A stretch of 14,355 nucleotides of DNA from an uncultured Bacteroides sp. (GTDB lineage: Bacteria > Bacteroidota > Bacteroidia > Bacteroidales > Bacteroidaceae). Below, in pieces: positions 8,327 through 14,355 of the stretch. Position numbers and translations under genes: made by a program. The stretch is from the NCBI GenBank assembly GCA_900557355.1, contig USSR01000101.1, positions 1 to 14,355 of the forward strand. Direction: 5' to 3'. The notes beneath the pieces are model-generated. The model worked only from the letters and a program-made list of their open reading frames with translations, did no database searches and had not been told where the DNA came from. Numbering within the stretch: position 1 is the first letter of the stretch; each line of letters starts with the position of its first letter.

Positions 8327-11300
8327 TTAGAATGTTGCACTTAAACCAAAAGTATATGAACGAGTGAAAGGATAGCGCTGTCTGGCACTTACCGCACGCG
8401 TTGCTTCCGGATCCCAGCCATCATTAATTTTTGAGTTTTCCCAAATATCCGTACCGGTAACATATACTCTGAAATTTTCAAGTACCCCCTTGGTTATCTT
8501 TGTCAATATGGCTCTTGGTATAGTATATCCCACTGTCAGATTCTTCAACCGGAGATATGTACCATCTTCTATAAACCATGAAGAAGGCATATAATTCCAG
8601 TTATTGATTTCTGATTTAGTTGAATAGGCAGGGTATCTGCCATTAGGGTTTTCCGGACTCCAGACTTTTCCAATCGTATGGTTTGACGTATTCATCCACA
8701 CTGCTTTGAAAGGAACTTTCCAAGAGTCTGCATCGCGACAAACCGTTCTTTGTGCCGCACCTTGAAAAATAGCAGACACATCAAAACCTCTCCATTCCAA
8801 TCCAAGGTCAAAGGCAAAAGTTACTTTGGGGTCATCTGTCCCGAGAAAGACCAAATCGTCCTGCGTAAGCTTACCATCCTTATTCACATCTTCATACATG
8901 TGGTCACCCACGCGTAAATTCGAGGGCATTGAAAGCGTATTGTTTCCATAATACAGGTTCTTATATGCCTGTAAATCTTCCTCATTCTGTATTTTTCCTG
9001 CATATCGGTAACCGAAAACAGAGTTTAACGGATAACCGTTTATCGTACTGTTGAAACCGGCAGAGATAACATCATTACCTCCTGACAACAACTTATTTTC
9101 CATGTAAGTATATGTTCCGCCAATATGATAGCTCACTTCTCCTATTTTGTCACTCCAACGAAGCATACCTTCATATCCTTTACTTTCGAATTTTCCGTTG
9201 TTACTTGCCGGAGCATTGCCACCCAAGGTGCCGGGATACAGCAACCCGATCAACATATTGTCGTTTTTCTTCATATAGAGGTCTACGCTACCACTCAAAC
9301 GGCTGTTCAGTACTGTAAAATCAAAACCGACGTTATAATTTTTGATTCTTTCCCAAGTTCTATTGGTTGTCACCAGTTCTTTAGCCGCAGCAATATATGA
9401 AACTTTTCCGTCGCCAATATAGGCGCCCGAAGCTGTATTAAAGTTATAGAGTTGCACCCCGTCGTAAAGCCCTATACCGCTTTGGTTGCCGACCTCACCA
9501 TAAGAAGCCCTAATTTTCAATTCTTCAATATACTTTTTAATATTCACCATAAACGCTTCTTCGGTAATTCTCCAACCTGCTGAAACACCATAGAAACCTT
9601 TCCATCTGTTTTCCGGTTGAAACTTTGAAGAACCATCATAGCGCGCGTTAAATTCTATCAGATACTTTTGGTTGTAGTTATAATTCAAACGTCCGAAATA
9701 GGAAAGGAGCGCATAGCTGTTCTTTTTGGCTTCGGCAATAGAAATGACTCCGTTACCATTAATGATACCTAGTTCCGACTGGATATCAGTGGCAGACGTT
9801 CCGGTGATTTCATAATCTCTACGATCGTATTGCATACCGGCCATTACATTGATATTGTGATTTTTACCTATCGTTTTCGCATAGTTCAAATAACCTGATA
9901 CAGAGTAATTATCCGTACGGGAAGCACGTTTAGTATATTTTGATTCCGCTTGAGTAGGATAGGGATTTGCTGTAGAGGTATTCACTGTTCCATCATAATG
10001 ATACCATTGGATAGATTTCATTTTCTCGTCACGTATAGCACTGTTCGTTGAATATCCGAATGTTGCAGAAGCAGTCAGTTCTTTTGTAAACTGATACTTT
10101 AATGTTTCATTCAAATTGAAAGTTGTCACCACCAATTTATTCTCACCTCCTAATTCGAGTAACCAATTGGCTGTATAGTCGGTACCCCACAAATAAGGCT
10201 TGCCATCAATAGTTGAAACAGGCCGACCTGGCAACGGAGTCGTAACATTCAACGCCCTTCCGATTTGCGTAGGAGTAACTTGCTCTTTACGGACTGCTGA
10301 TATGACAGACTCGATAGTCAAACGGTCAGTGGCCTTAATTACATTACTCGAACGGAAAGTATACTGTTGATTGTTATTTTCCCCCCAACGCAGGTTGGAG
10401 TCATCAAACAAATAACCGGCAGACAAACGGTAAGTGACCTTTTCGTTACCTCCTGAAAAGCTCAAGTCGTGTTGCGTAGAATTGGCAGGTCCCCACATCA
10501 CGTCCGTCCAGTTGACATCATGAAAAACGTAATCGTTCACACCCATACCTGGAATCGGGTTGGGATTGCTCCCGTCATGTACATTAATGAAACCACCTTT
10601 GTTTGCCTGCATCAACTTGACATATCGATACCATGTATAAGTATCGTCAAGGCCGTCATTCTCCATTGCTTGCAGAAATGAACCAGCCCACTCATCCAGG
10701 CTCATCAATTCAGCTTGAAGTCCCGGCATCTTACGGGTATATGAGCCATTATACTCTATCTTAAGTTTACCGGCCTGCGGTCTTTTGGTTGTTACAATAA
10801 TTACACCACCCGCAGCTTTTGCTCCATAGATAGCTGCCGAAGCATCTTTCAAGAAGTTCATAGTCTCGATATCCGAAGGGTTCAGATATTGCAGGTCTGA
10901 AACTGCGTCTGAAGGAACACCGTCTATAATAAGCAACGGTTCTGTTGTGTTTTTGGAAACTGCACCACGAAGGGATACTCCCCAACCTTCTTCACCCGGA
11001 GCTGATGATGAACGTGTGATCCGAACACCGGGAGCCTGTCCTTGCAATGCCTGAAGAGGATTGGACATGCTTCCTTTATTTTCGAATATTTTGCTATCAA
11101 CAACTGTTACGGAACCGGTCAATGAAGATTTCTTCATAGCACCATACCCCACAACAACGACTTCGTCCAACATCTCACTATCTTCCTGCATCGTGACGTT
11201 TATGGCGGACTTTCCGCTTACAGTAATCTCCTGTGACTTATACCCCACATAAGATATAACCAGAACTGATTTTTCAGAAACATTATTCAATATAAAGTTT

Positions 11301-11536
11301 CCATCCAAGTCTGTAATCACTCCTGTTGTTGTGCCTTTCACCACAACACTGGCACCGATAACGGGTTCACCGCCAGCATCGACAACCTTACCTCGTACGG
11401 TACTGTTTTGCAACACTTCCAGTATATTATCCGTGTCTGCAAAAGCAGTCCCCGGGCTTCCTGCCAATAGAGCGGAAGCCATCATCGCAGAATATAATAT
11501 TCTTTTCGATGAAAATTTCAGTAACTTCTTATTCAC
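8327..11536 (-). CDS. susC: SusC/RagA-like TonB-dependent outer-membrane transporter
   Basis: From the proposed GTG at 11534-11536 the protein is 1069 residues. This start gives a full signal peptide with a basic n-region (NKKLLKFSSKR) and cleavage after GTAFA near residue 33. No ATG lies in frame before the MM inside the hydrophobic core, and a further-upstream GTG would overlap the sigma gene. Order of domains: carboxypeptidase-regulatory-like domain (~46-116, VRGKVVDAGGEPVIGASVVV), TonB box-like DEVVVVGYG (~124-132), plug (with LLIIDGVPSD and IYGAKAAGGVIIVTTKR), then the 22-strand-type barrel ending in an aromatic residue (TFGLSATF). It imports oligosaccharides with SusD, powered by TonB. 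Only about 14 residues separate the signal peptide from the CarbopepD domain, so there is no STN domain, which matters because an ECF sigma gene lies just upstream. Confidence 0.95.
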   Translation of the reverse strand: MNKKLLKFSSKRILYSAMMASALLAGSPGTAFADTDNILEVLQNSTVRGKVVDAGGEPVIGASVVVKGTTTGVITDLDGNFILNNVSEKSVLVISYVGYKSQEITVSGKSAINVTMQEDSEMLDEVVVVGYGAMKKSSLTGSVTVVDSKIFENKGSMSNPLQALQGQAPGVRITRSSSAPGEEGWGVSLRGAVSKNTTEPLLIIDGVPSDAVSDLQYLNPSDIETMNFLKDASAAIYGAKAAGGVIIVTTKRPQAGKLKIEYNGSYTRKMPGLQAELMSLDEWAGSFLQAMENDGLDDTYTWYRYVKLMQANKGGFINVHDGSNPNPIPGMGVNDYVFHDVNWTDVMWGPANSTQHDLSFSGGNEKVTYRLSAGYLFDDSNLRWGENNNQQYTFRSSNVIKATDRLTIESVISAVRKEQVTPTQIGRALNVTTPLPGRPVSTIDGKPYLWGTDYTANWLLELGGENKLVVTTFNLNETLKYQFTKELTASATFGYSTNSAIRDEKMKSIQWYHYDGTVNTSTANPYPTQAESKYTKRASRTDNYSVSGYLNYAKTIGKNHNINVMAGMQYDRRDYEITGTSATDIQSELGIINGNGVISIAEAKKNSYALLSYFGRLNYNYNQKYLIEFNARYDGSSKFQPENRWKGFYGVSAGWRITEEAFMVNIKKYIEELKIRASYGEVGNQSGIGLYDGVQLYNFNTASGAYIGDGKVSYIAAAKELVTTNRTWERIKNYNVGFDFTVLNSRLSGSVDLYMKKNDNMLIGLLYPGTLGGNAPASNNGKFESKGYEGMLRWSDKIGEVSYHIGGTYTYMENKLLSGGNDVISAGFNSTINGYPLNSVFGYRYAGKIQNEEDLQAYKNLYYGNNTLSMPSNLRVGDHMYEDVNKDGKLTQDDLVFLGTDDPKVTFAFDLGLEWRGFDVSAIFQGAAQRTVCRDADSWKVPFKAVWMNTSNHTIGKVWSPENPNGRYPAYSTKSEINNWNYMPSSWFIEDGTYLRLKNLTVGYTIPRAILTKITKGVLENFRVYVTGTDIWENSKINDGWDPEATRAVSARQRYPFTRSYTFGLSATF

Positions 11537-11582
11537 ATTTTTAAAATTTAAAATTAACAATTTTGTTGATATAGCATAACTC

Positions 11583-12113
11583 TCAAATACATGACTTGAT
11601 ATATTCACGAATCTCTTTACGGCTAGCCAGTAAATGATTCTCTATGGTACGTCGCGAAAGGCACAATTCTTCAGAGATTTCAGGTGCTGTCTTACCCTGG
11701 AAACGACTCATTATATAAACTGTCCGACGCTGCGGAGAAAGTTGAAGCAGTTTCAGATTTTCTTGTGCCGACAGGTCATTGGCTATCACCCCGCTCTCTG
11801 TATCATCAGTAATGTTCACGCCATATTCATAGAAATAGGCAGACATTTCCTGCTTCCTGTAATAACGTCGCAAATAATCAACCACCAGATTGTGAGCTAT
11901 GAAGAACACCATACTTCTCACTGTCTCTTTACGAAGTATTTGCTTATATTCCATGAGACGAAGAAACACATCTTGCGCCATGTCTCTGGCAGATTCATAA
12001 TCATTGATTTTACGATTTATATAATGAATGATTATGGGACATAAGGATGTGTAAGTTTCAGTCAATAATTGATTTGTAGTAGAATTCATTGTCTGCATAT
12101 CTTCCGTCTCCAT
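11583..12113 (-). CDS. ECF-family RNA polymerase sigma factor
   Basis: The ATG at 12111-12113 gives 176 residues, normal for ECF sigma factors; ATGs at 12098 and 12089 are weaker alternatives. Region 2 is seen at about 25-90, with YESARDMAQDVFLRLMEY for the core-binding and -10-binding helices and FFIAHNLVVDYLRRYYR after it. Region 4 is at about 118-172, LSPQRRTVYIMSRFQG then TAPEISEELCLSRRTIENH, the helix-turn-helix for -35 recognition. It begins one base after the stop of the small exported-protein gene (TAA-A-ATG), so translation is probably coupled, and ends 46 bp before the susC start. Bacteroides ECF sigmas usually activate SusC/SusD operons under control of a membrane FecR anti-sigma, but no FecR gene is adjacent here. 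It may autoactivate the operon or act on other loci. Confidence 0.9.
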   Translation of the reverse strand: METEDMQTMNSTTNQLLTETYTSLCPIIIHYINRKINDYESARDMAQDVFLRLMEYKQILRKETVRSMVFFIAHNLVVDYLRRYYRKQEMSAYFYEYGVNITDDTESGVIANDLSAQENLKLLQLSPQRRTVYIMSRFQGKTAPEISEELCLSRRTIENHLLASRKEIREYIKSCI

Positions 12114-12114
12114 T

Positions 12115-12525
12115 TTAGTTTTTACGACAAAAAACAATAGAATCACCCGCAGATGAATAGAATACCAATTTATCATCTTTCTGCTTACATAGGGATGCAT
12201 GGATAATATGACGATGCAGTATCTCATTCCTTTCTCCATAGATATAGGATAAATCTTGAGATAATAAAGGTAAGCTGTACGTCAGACTGATTCTTCCGGA
12301 AGTAAGCAAATTGTATCTGGCAGATGCCGTGATAGCAGGAATATCCTTTTTATCAGATTTCATAGTCCAAAAAATCGAATCTCCATTCACCTTTAAACAA
12401 ATATCACTATTAGCCACACTCCATTGAGAGGTGTCGGGCAATGAACAAGCAGTATCAACCGACTTATTACTTCCTATCAGAAAGGAAAGAAGTAAAAGAA
12501 TTATAACTTCCAAAATGCTCTTCAT
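12115..12525 (-). CDS. Small exported protein of unknown function, first gene of the PUL operon
   Basis: This 136-residue protein is not recognised. A strongly hydrophobic N-terminus (ILEVIILLLLSFLIG, ~4-18) is either a signal peptide or a membrane anchor with only a few cytoplasmic residues. There is no proper lipobox before Cys27 (VDTAC). The rest is about 110 residues of mixed beta character with a paired look: DSIFWTMKSDKKD near 49-61 and DSIVFCRKN at the very end. It has three cysteines after the signal region (27, 43 and 113) plus one near the C-terminus, compatible with disulfides in the periplasm. An in-frame stop lies five codons upstream, so ATG 12523-12525 is the start. It follows the predicted promoter and is one base from the ECF sigma gene, so a role in sensing or controlling the sigma factor is possible but unproven. 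Its short cytoplasmic part makes a classical anti-sigma unlikely. Confidence 0.75.
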   Translation of the reverse strand: MKSILEVIILLLLSFLIGSNKSVDTACSLPDTSQWSVANSDICLKVNGDSIFWTMKSDKKDIPAITASARYNLLTSGRISLTYSLPLLSQDLSYIYGERNEILHRHIIHASLCKQKDDKLVFYSSAGDSIVFCRKN

Positions 12526-12563
12526 AATATTGATTATTTAGTTAAACATCAGCAAGGATTCGT

Positions 12564-12579
12564 GCCTTATTCGAAAGGC
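12564..12579 (-). promoter_or_regulatory. Small hairpin in the 5' leader of the operon
   Basis: GCCTT (12564-12568) pairs with AAGGC (12575-12579) over a 6-base loop, inside the leader between the predicted start site (~12592) and the first ATG at 12525. A second inverted pair, CATCAG (12547-12552) with CTGATG (12593-12598), encloses it, although its outer arm may lie at or before the transcription start. The stems are short and could be chance. Confidence 0.25.
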
Positions 12580-12598
12580 TTTCTGTCCCTGTCTGATG

Positions 12599-12631
12599 CA
12601 AAACTACACACAATCTCACCCTATTTCCAAA
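12599..12631 (-). promoter_or_regulatory. Bacteroides-type promoter of the PUL operon
   Basis: On the minus strand, TTTG (12631-12628) is followed after 21 bp by TAGTTTTG (12606-12599), which matches the Bacteroides primary-sigma consensus (-33 TTTG, -7 TAnnTTTG) exactly in both elements. Transcription would start near 12592, leaving a leader of about 65 bases before the small exported-protein gene. The two TCTCA-N7-TGAGA sites lie upstream, centred at roughly -67 and -140. A lone half-site TCTCA (12614-12618 on the plus strand) falls in the spacer. No equally good promoter was seen in the gaps before the later genes. Confidence 0.7.
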
Positions 12632-12650
12632 CAATAGAAGCGCTGTTTTA

Positions 12651-12667
12651 TCTCAACTAAAATGAGA
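12651..12667. promoter_or_regulatory. Operator-like inverted repeat TCTCA-N7-TGAGA, promoter-proximal copy
   Basis: TCTCA (12651-12655) and TGAGA (12663-12667) form a perfect 5+5 dyad with a 7-bp spacer (ACTAAAA). The 19-bp stretch 12651-12669 matches 12724-12742 at 17 positions. The site is centred at 12659, about 67 bp upstream of the predicted start and just upstream of the TTTG element, a usual activator position. Its most likely partner is the adjacent propeller/AraC regulator, but this is inferred from location only. Confidence 0.55.
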
Positions 12668-12723
12668 ATTACATTTTCAACATAAAGTATTGTTATACAA
12701 GCAGATAAGCGTCATAAAACTTG

Positions 12724-12740
12724 TCTCAAAAAAAATGAGA
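12724..12740. promoter_or_regulatory. Operator-like inverted repeat TCTCA-N7-TGAGA, promoter-distal copy
   Basis: TCTCA (12724-12728) and TGAGA (12736-12740) flank a 7-bp A tract. The centre is 73 bp from that of the proximal copy, about seven helical turns, so both would face the same side of DNA. It lies 13 bp past the stop codon of the upstream regulator gene. As RNA from the minus strand it would form only a 5-bp stem with a U-rich loop and no following U-run, so a terminator is a poor explanation. Confidence 0.55.
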
Positions 12741-12753
12741 ATATAGGTTTTAC

Positions 12754-14355
12754 TCAATTTTCTTTTATCACAAGGTTCTGTTTCTTACAATATTCCAGTG
12801 GTGTCATGCCAGTTACATTCTTGAATACTCTATAGAAAGTAGCCTTAGAACTAAAGCCACATTGTTCTGACAAAGCTTTCAAAGTATATTTTGAGAGGTT
12901 TTCCTGATTTAAACGTTTTTTAATCTCATTGACACGATATACATTAATGAAATTAGAGAAGTTCACATTCATGTGGTTATTGAGCAATTGAGAAAGCTCT
13001 GTCTCGGTACAGTCCAATTTTGCAGCAACGTCCCCAATACTTAATTTTGGATTCAGATAAGGCTTTTCATGTTCCAAATAGGAAAGCAAATTATCCAAAA
13101 TACCATTCACTTTCATTTCGGGCAATGCCGCCTTTTTATCTTTACCTCTCTCCTGAACCTTACTTAATATCATCCGCTCATCCGTCATCCGCTTTTTAAG
13201 TTTCCATATCCGGTAACAGAAATATATTACTAGAATACTTATTATTAGAACCATCAATAATATGCCTGCCATAAAAGTATATGATTTCCAGACATAGATG
13301 TCCACAGTCTGCATCTGTTTTTCACCGCCCGGGACACGCAACTTGAAGACATAATGTCCTCCTGGTAGGTCCTTATAAGAAACTTCATTAATCCCTGTCT
13401 GTTTCAACCATTCCTTATCATACCCTTCCAACTTATACTCATAGAAATTGGCATAAGGCAACGCATAATCCATATTAGAAAATTTAAAACGAAGAGTATT
13501 TTCAGAAGAAGGCAATTCAATTCCTTCCGACATGTCCATATACGGAAAGTCATATTCTATATTAGAAATAGCATACGATGTTATTATAGGGGTACTTACA
13601 ATACGACGTTCTGTATTAATATTCCCGGTTGTGGTATAGACTAACCCGCCTTCATTGGCCCACCAGATAATACTGTCATTGGAAACAAAGACACTATTAT
13701 TAAATTCCAGACCGCTCAACCCATCCTGTCTCTGATATGTATAATGCTGTTCTTCTATCGGATTGTAGCGTACAATCTCTTTTTGTGTAGCGATCCAGTA
13801 AATTCCATGACTATCTTCCAGGATACAAGGCACTTGATTATCCGGAAGCAGATTATCAGTAGTAAAATGTTCATGAACAACCAAATCCTTCCCTATCTTA
13901 TACAAACCATTATCCGTACAAACCCACATATCTTTCCGCAAGTCCTCCATAATATACTTAATTTCAGCCTTTATCGGAACACTAAAACAGTCCGCACGCA
14001 TCTTCCCCGTAGCAATATCCAATAAAAACAGACCGAATTTGCTACCTACCCATAGACGATTCATCGAATCAACACACAAACATAATATGGCATTTGTTGT
14101 CAGGACGGAGTTCATCGTATCATATTTCTTCAGCACATGTCCTTCAGGGGTACTCTGATAAAGTCCACTTTGAGAAGCAAACCATAAATTCCCCTTCGCA
14201 TCGTCTACAATATTAAGAATGCAACCATACAGAAACAACTCTTCATGGGAGAAGTCCCTCAAAGACCATGTTTTTTCATCAAAAACATGCACCCCTCCAC
14301 CGTAAGTACCTATCAATATTTTGTCCTGTATCCGATTTATAAACACTACTATGTC
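12754..14355 (-). CDS. Membrane-spanning propeller/AraC transcriptional regulator without kinase, N-terminus missing
   Basis: The frame is open to the right edge, so only the C-terminal 533 residues are seen. Residues ~1-240 hold about six Reg_prop beta-propeller repeats (for example KGNLWFASQSGLYQ, NRLWVGSKFGLFLLD, KDMWVCTDNGLYKI). Residues ~280-355 are a Y_Y_Y-type domain (NFYEYKLEGYDKEW, LPGGHYVFKLRV). One membrane helix follows at ~358-381, then a basic linker (WKLKKRMTDER). The last ~105 residues are an AraC-type domain with LSIGDVAAKL, NFSNFINVYRVNEIKK, LKALSEQCGFSSKATFYRVFK and MTPLEYCKK. Hybrid two-component PUL regulators share the propeller, Y_Y_Y and AraC parts but carry histidine-kinase and receiver domains after the membrane helix; here only ~50 linker residues are present. 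The protein probably senses a glycan in the periplasm and binds DNA from the membrane. It is probably the regulator of the operon it faces. Confidence 0.88.
   Translation of the reverse strand, partial: DIVVFINRIQDKILIGTYGGGVHVFDEKTWSLRDFSHEELFLYGCILNIVDDAKGNLWFASQSGLYQSTPEGHVLKKYDTMNSVLTTNAILCLCVDSMNRLWVGSKFGLFLLDIATGKMRADCFSVPIKAEIKYIMEDLRKDMWVCTDNGLYKIGKDLVVHEHFTTDNLLPDNQVPCILEDSHGIYWIATQKEIVRYNPIEEQHYTYQRQDGLSGLEFNNSVFVSNDSIIWWANEGGLVYTTTGNINTERRIVSTPIITSYAISNIEYDFPYMDMSEGIELPSSENTLRFKFSNMDYALPYANFYEYKLEGYDKEWLKQTGINEVSYKDLPGGHYVFKLRVPGGEKQMQTVDIYVWKSYTFMAGILLMVLIISILVIYFCYRIWKLKKRMTDERMILSKVQERGKDKKAALPEMKVNGILDNLLSYLEHEKPYLNPKLSIGDVAAKLDCTETELSQLLNNHMNVNFSNFINVYRVNEIKKRLNQENLSKYTLKALSEQCGFSSKATFYRVFKNVTGMTPLEYCKKQNLVIKEN

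Noticed and set aside
8314..8340. Upstream GTG start for the SusD homologue
   Set aside because: It overlaps the end of susC and places nine non-signal residues before a proper lipoprotein signal; the ATG at 8311-8313 fits better.
11537..11582. Possible separate promoter just before susC
   Set aside because: The gap is AT-rich but has no TTTG / TAnnTTTG pair with suitable spacing; the ECF sigma's own promoter motif is unknown, so nothing can be claimed.
12114..12239. N-terminal extension of the ECF sigma factor by 42 residues
   Set aside because: The extension overlaps the small exported-protein gene and is unlike any sigma N-terminus; the ATG at 12111-12113 gives the usual ECF length.
12628..12636. 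TATTGTTTG as an alternative -7 element
   Set aside because: It has three bases between TA and TTTG instead of two and no TTTG at the right distance upstream; its TTTG serves better as the -33 element of the promoter listed.
12720..12745. The promoter-distal dyad read as a terminator of the regulator gene
   Set aside because: The stem is only 5 bp, the U-rich stretch is in the loop rather than after the stem, and the same element recurs 73 bp away, which favours a protein-binding site.

Overview
The window looks like a chromosomal segment of a gut-type Bacteroides (or close Bacteroidales relative). The evidence is a SusC/SusD outer-membrane pair, Bacteroides-style lipoproteins, a promoter with the TTTG / TAnnTTTG elements typical of the Bacteroidota primary sigma factor, moderately AT-rich DNA, and propeller/AraC regulators. 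It is a polysaccharide utilization locus (PUL). Every supported gene is on the minus strand, so transcription runs from high to low coordinates. No RNA gene, insertion sequence or CRISPR array was seen.

Reading in the direction of transcription: (1) 14355-12754, the C-terminal 533 residues of a membrane-spanning sensor-regulator (beta-propeller, Y_Y_Y-like domain, one membrane helix, AraC-type DNA-binding domain) with no histidine kinase or receiver domain. (2) 12753-12526, a 228-bp intergenic control region with two near-identical 19-bp elements, each holding TCTCA-N7-TGAGA, 73 bp apart, followed by a good Bacteroides promoter. (3) 12525-12115, a small exported protein of unknown function, one base from (4) an ECF sigma factor (12113-11583). 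(5) SusC-like TonB-dependent transporter (11536-8327, GTG start inferred). (6) SusD-like lipoprotein (8313-6559). (7) A surface lipoprotein with three bacterial Ig-like domains in the SusE/SGBP position (6540-5017). (8) A lipoprotein of the alginate-lyase superfamily (4996-3638). (9) A GH30 hydrolase (3556-2126). (10) A GH28-like beta-helix hydrolase (1952-564). (11) The N-terminal part of a GH127-type (DUF1680) enzyme cut by the window edge (513-1).

Genes 3-11 are closely spaced (1 to 173 bp) and probably form one operon. Two of the larger gaps, before the GH30 gene and before the GH28-like gene, hold RNA hairpins that could tune expression of the distal enzymes. The likely division of labour is surface binding (SGBP, SusD), surface cleavage by the lyase lipoprotein, import by SusC/SusD, and periplasmic trimming by GH30, GH28-like and GH127 enzymes. 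A lyase, a GH28-like enzyme and a probable beta-L-arabinofuranosidase together suggest an acidic, arabinose-decorated plant-type glycan, but this is inference.

The most unusual part is the control layer. A kinase-less propeller/AraC membrane regulator sits beside a promoter with twin operator-like sites, and the operon it faces begins with its own ECF sigma factor. No FecR-type anti-sigma gene is next to that sigma gene, and the SusC lacks the STN signalling domain, so this is not the classical trans-envelope sigma/anti-sigma arrangement.
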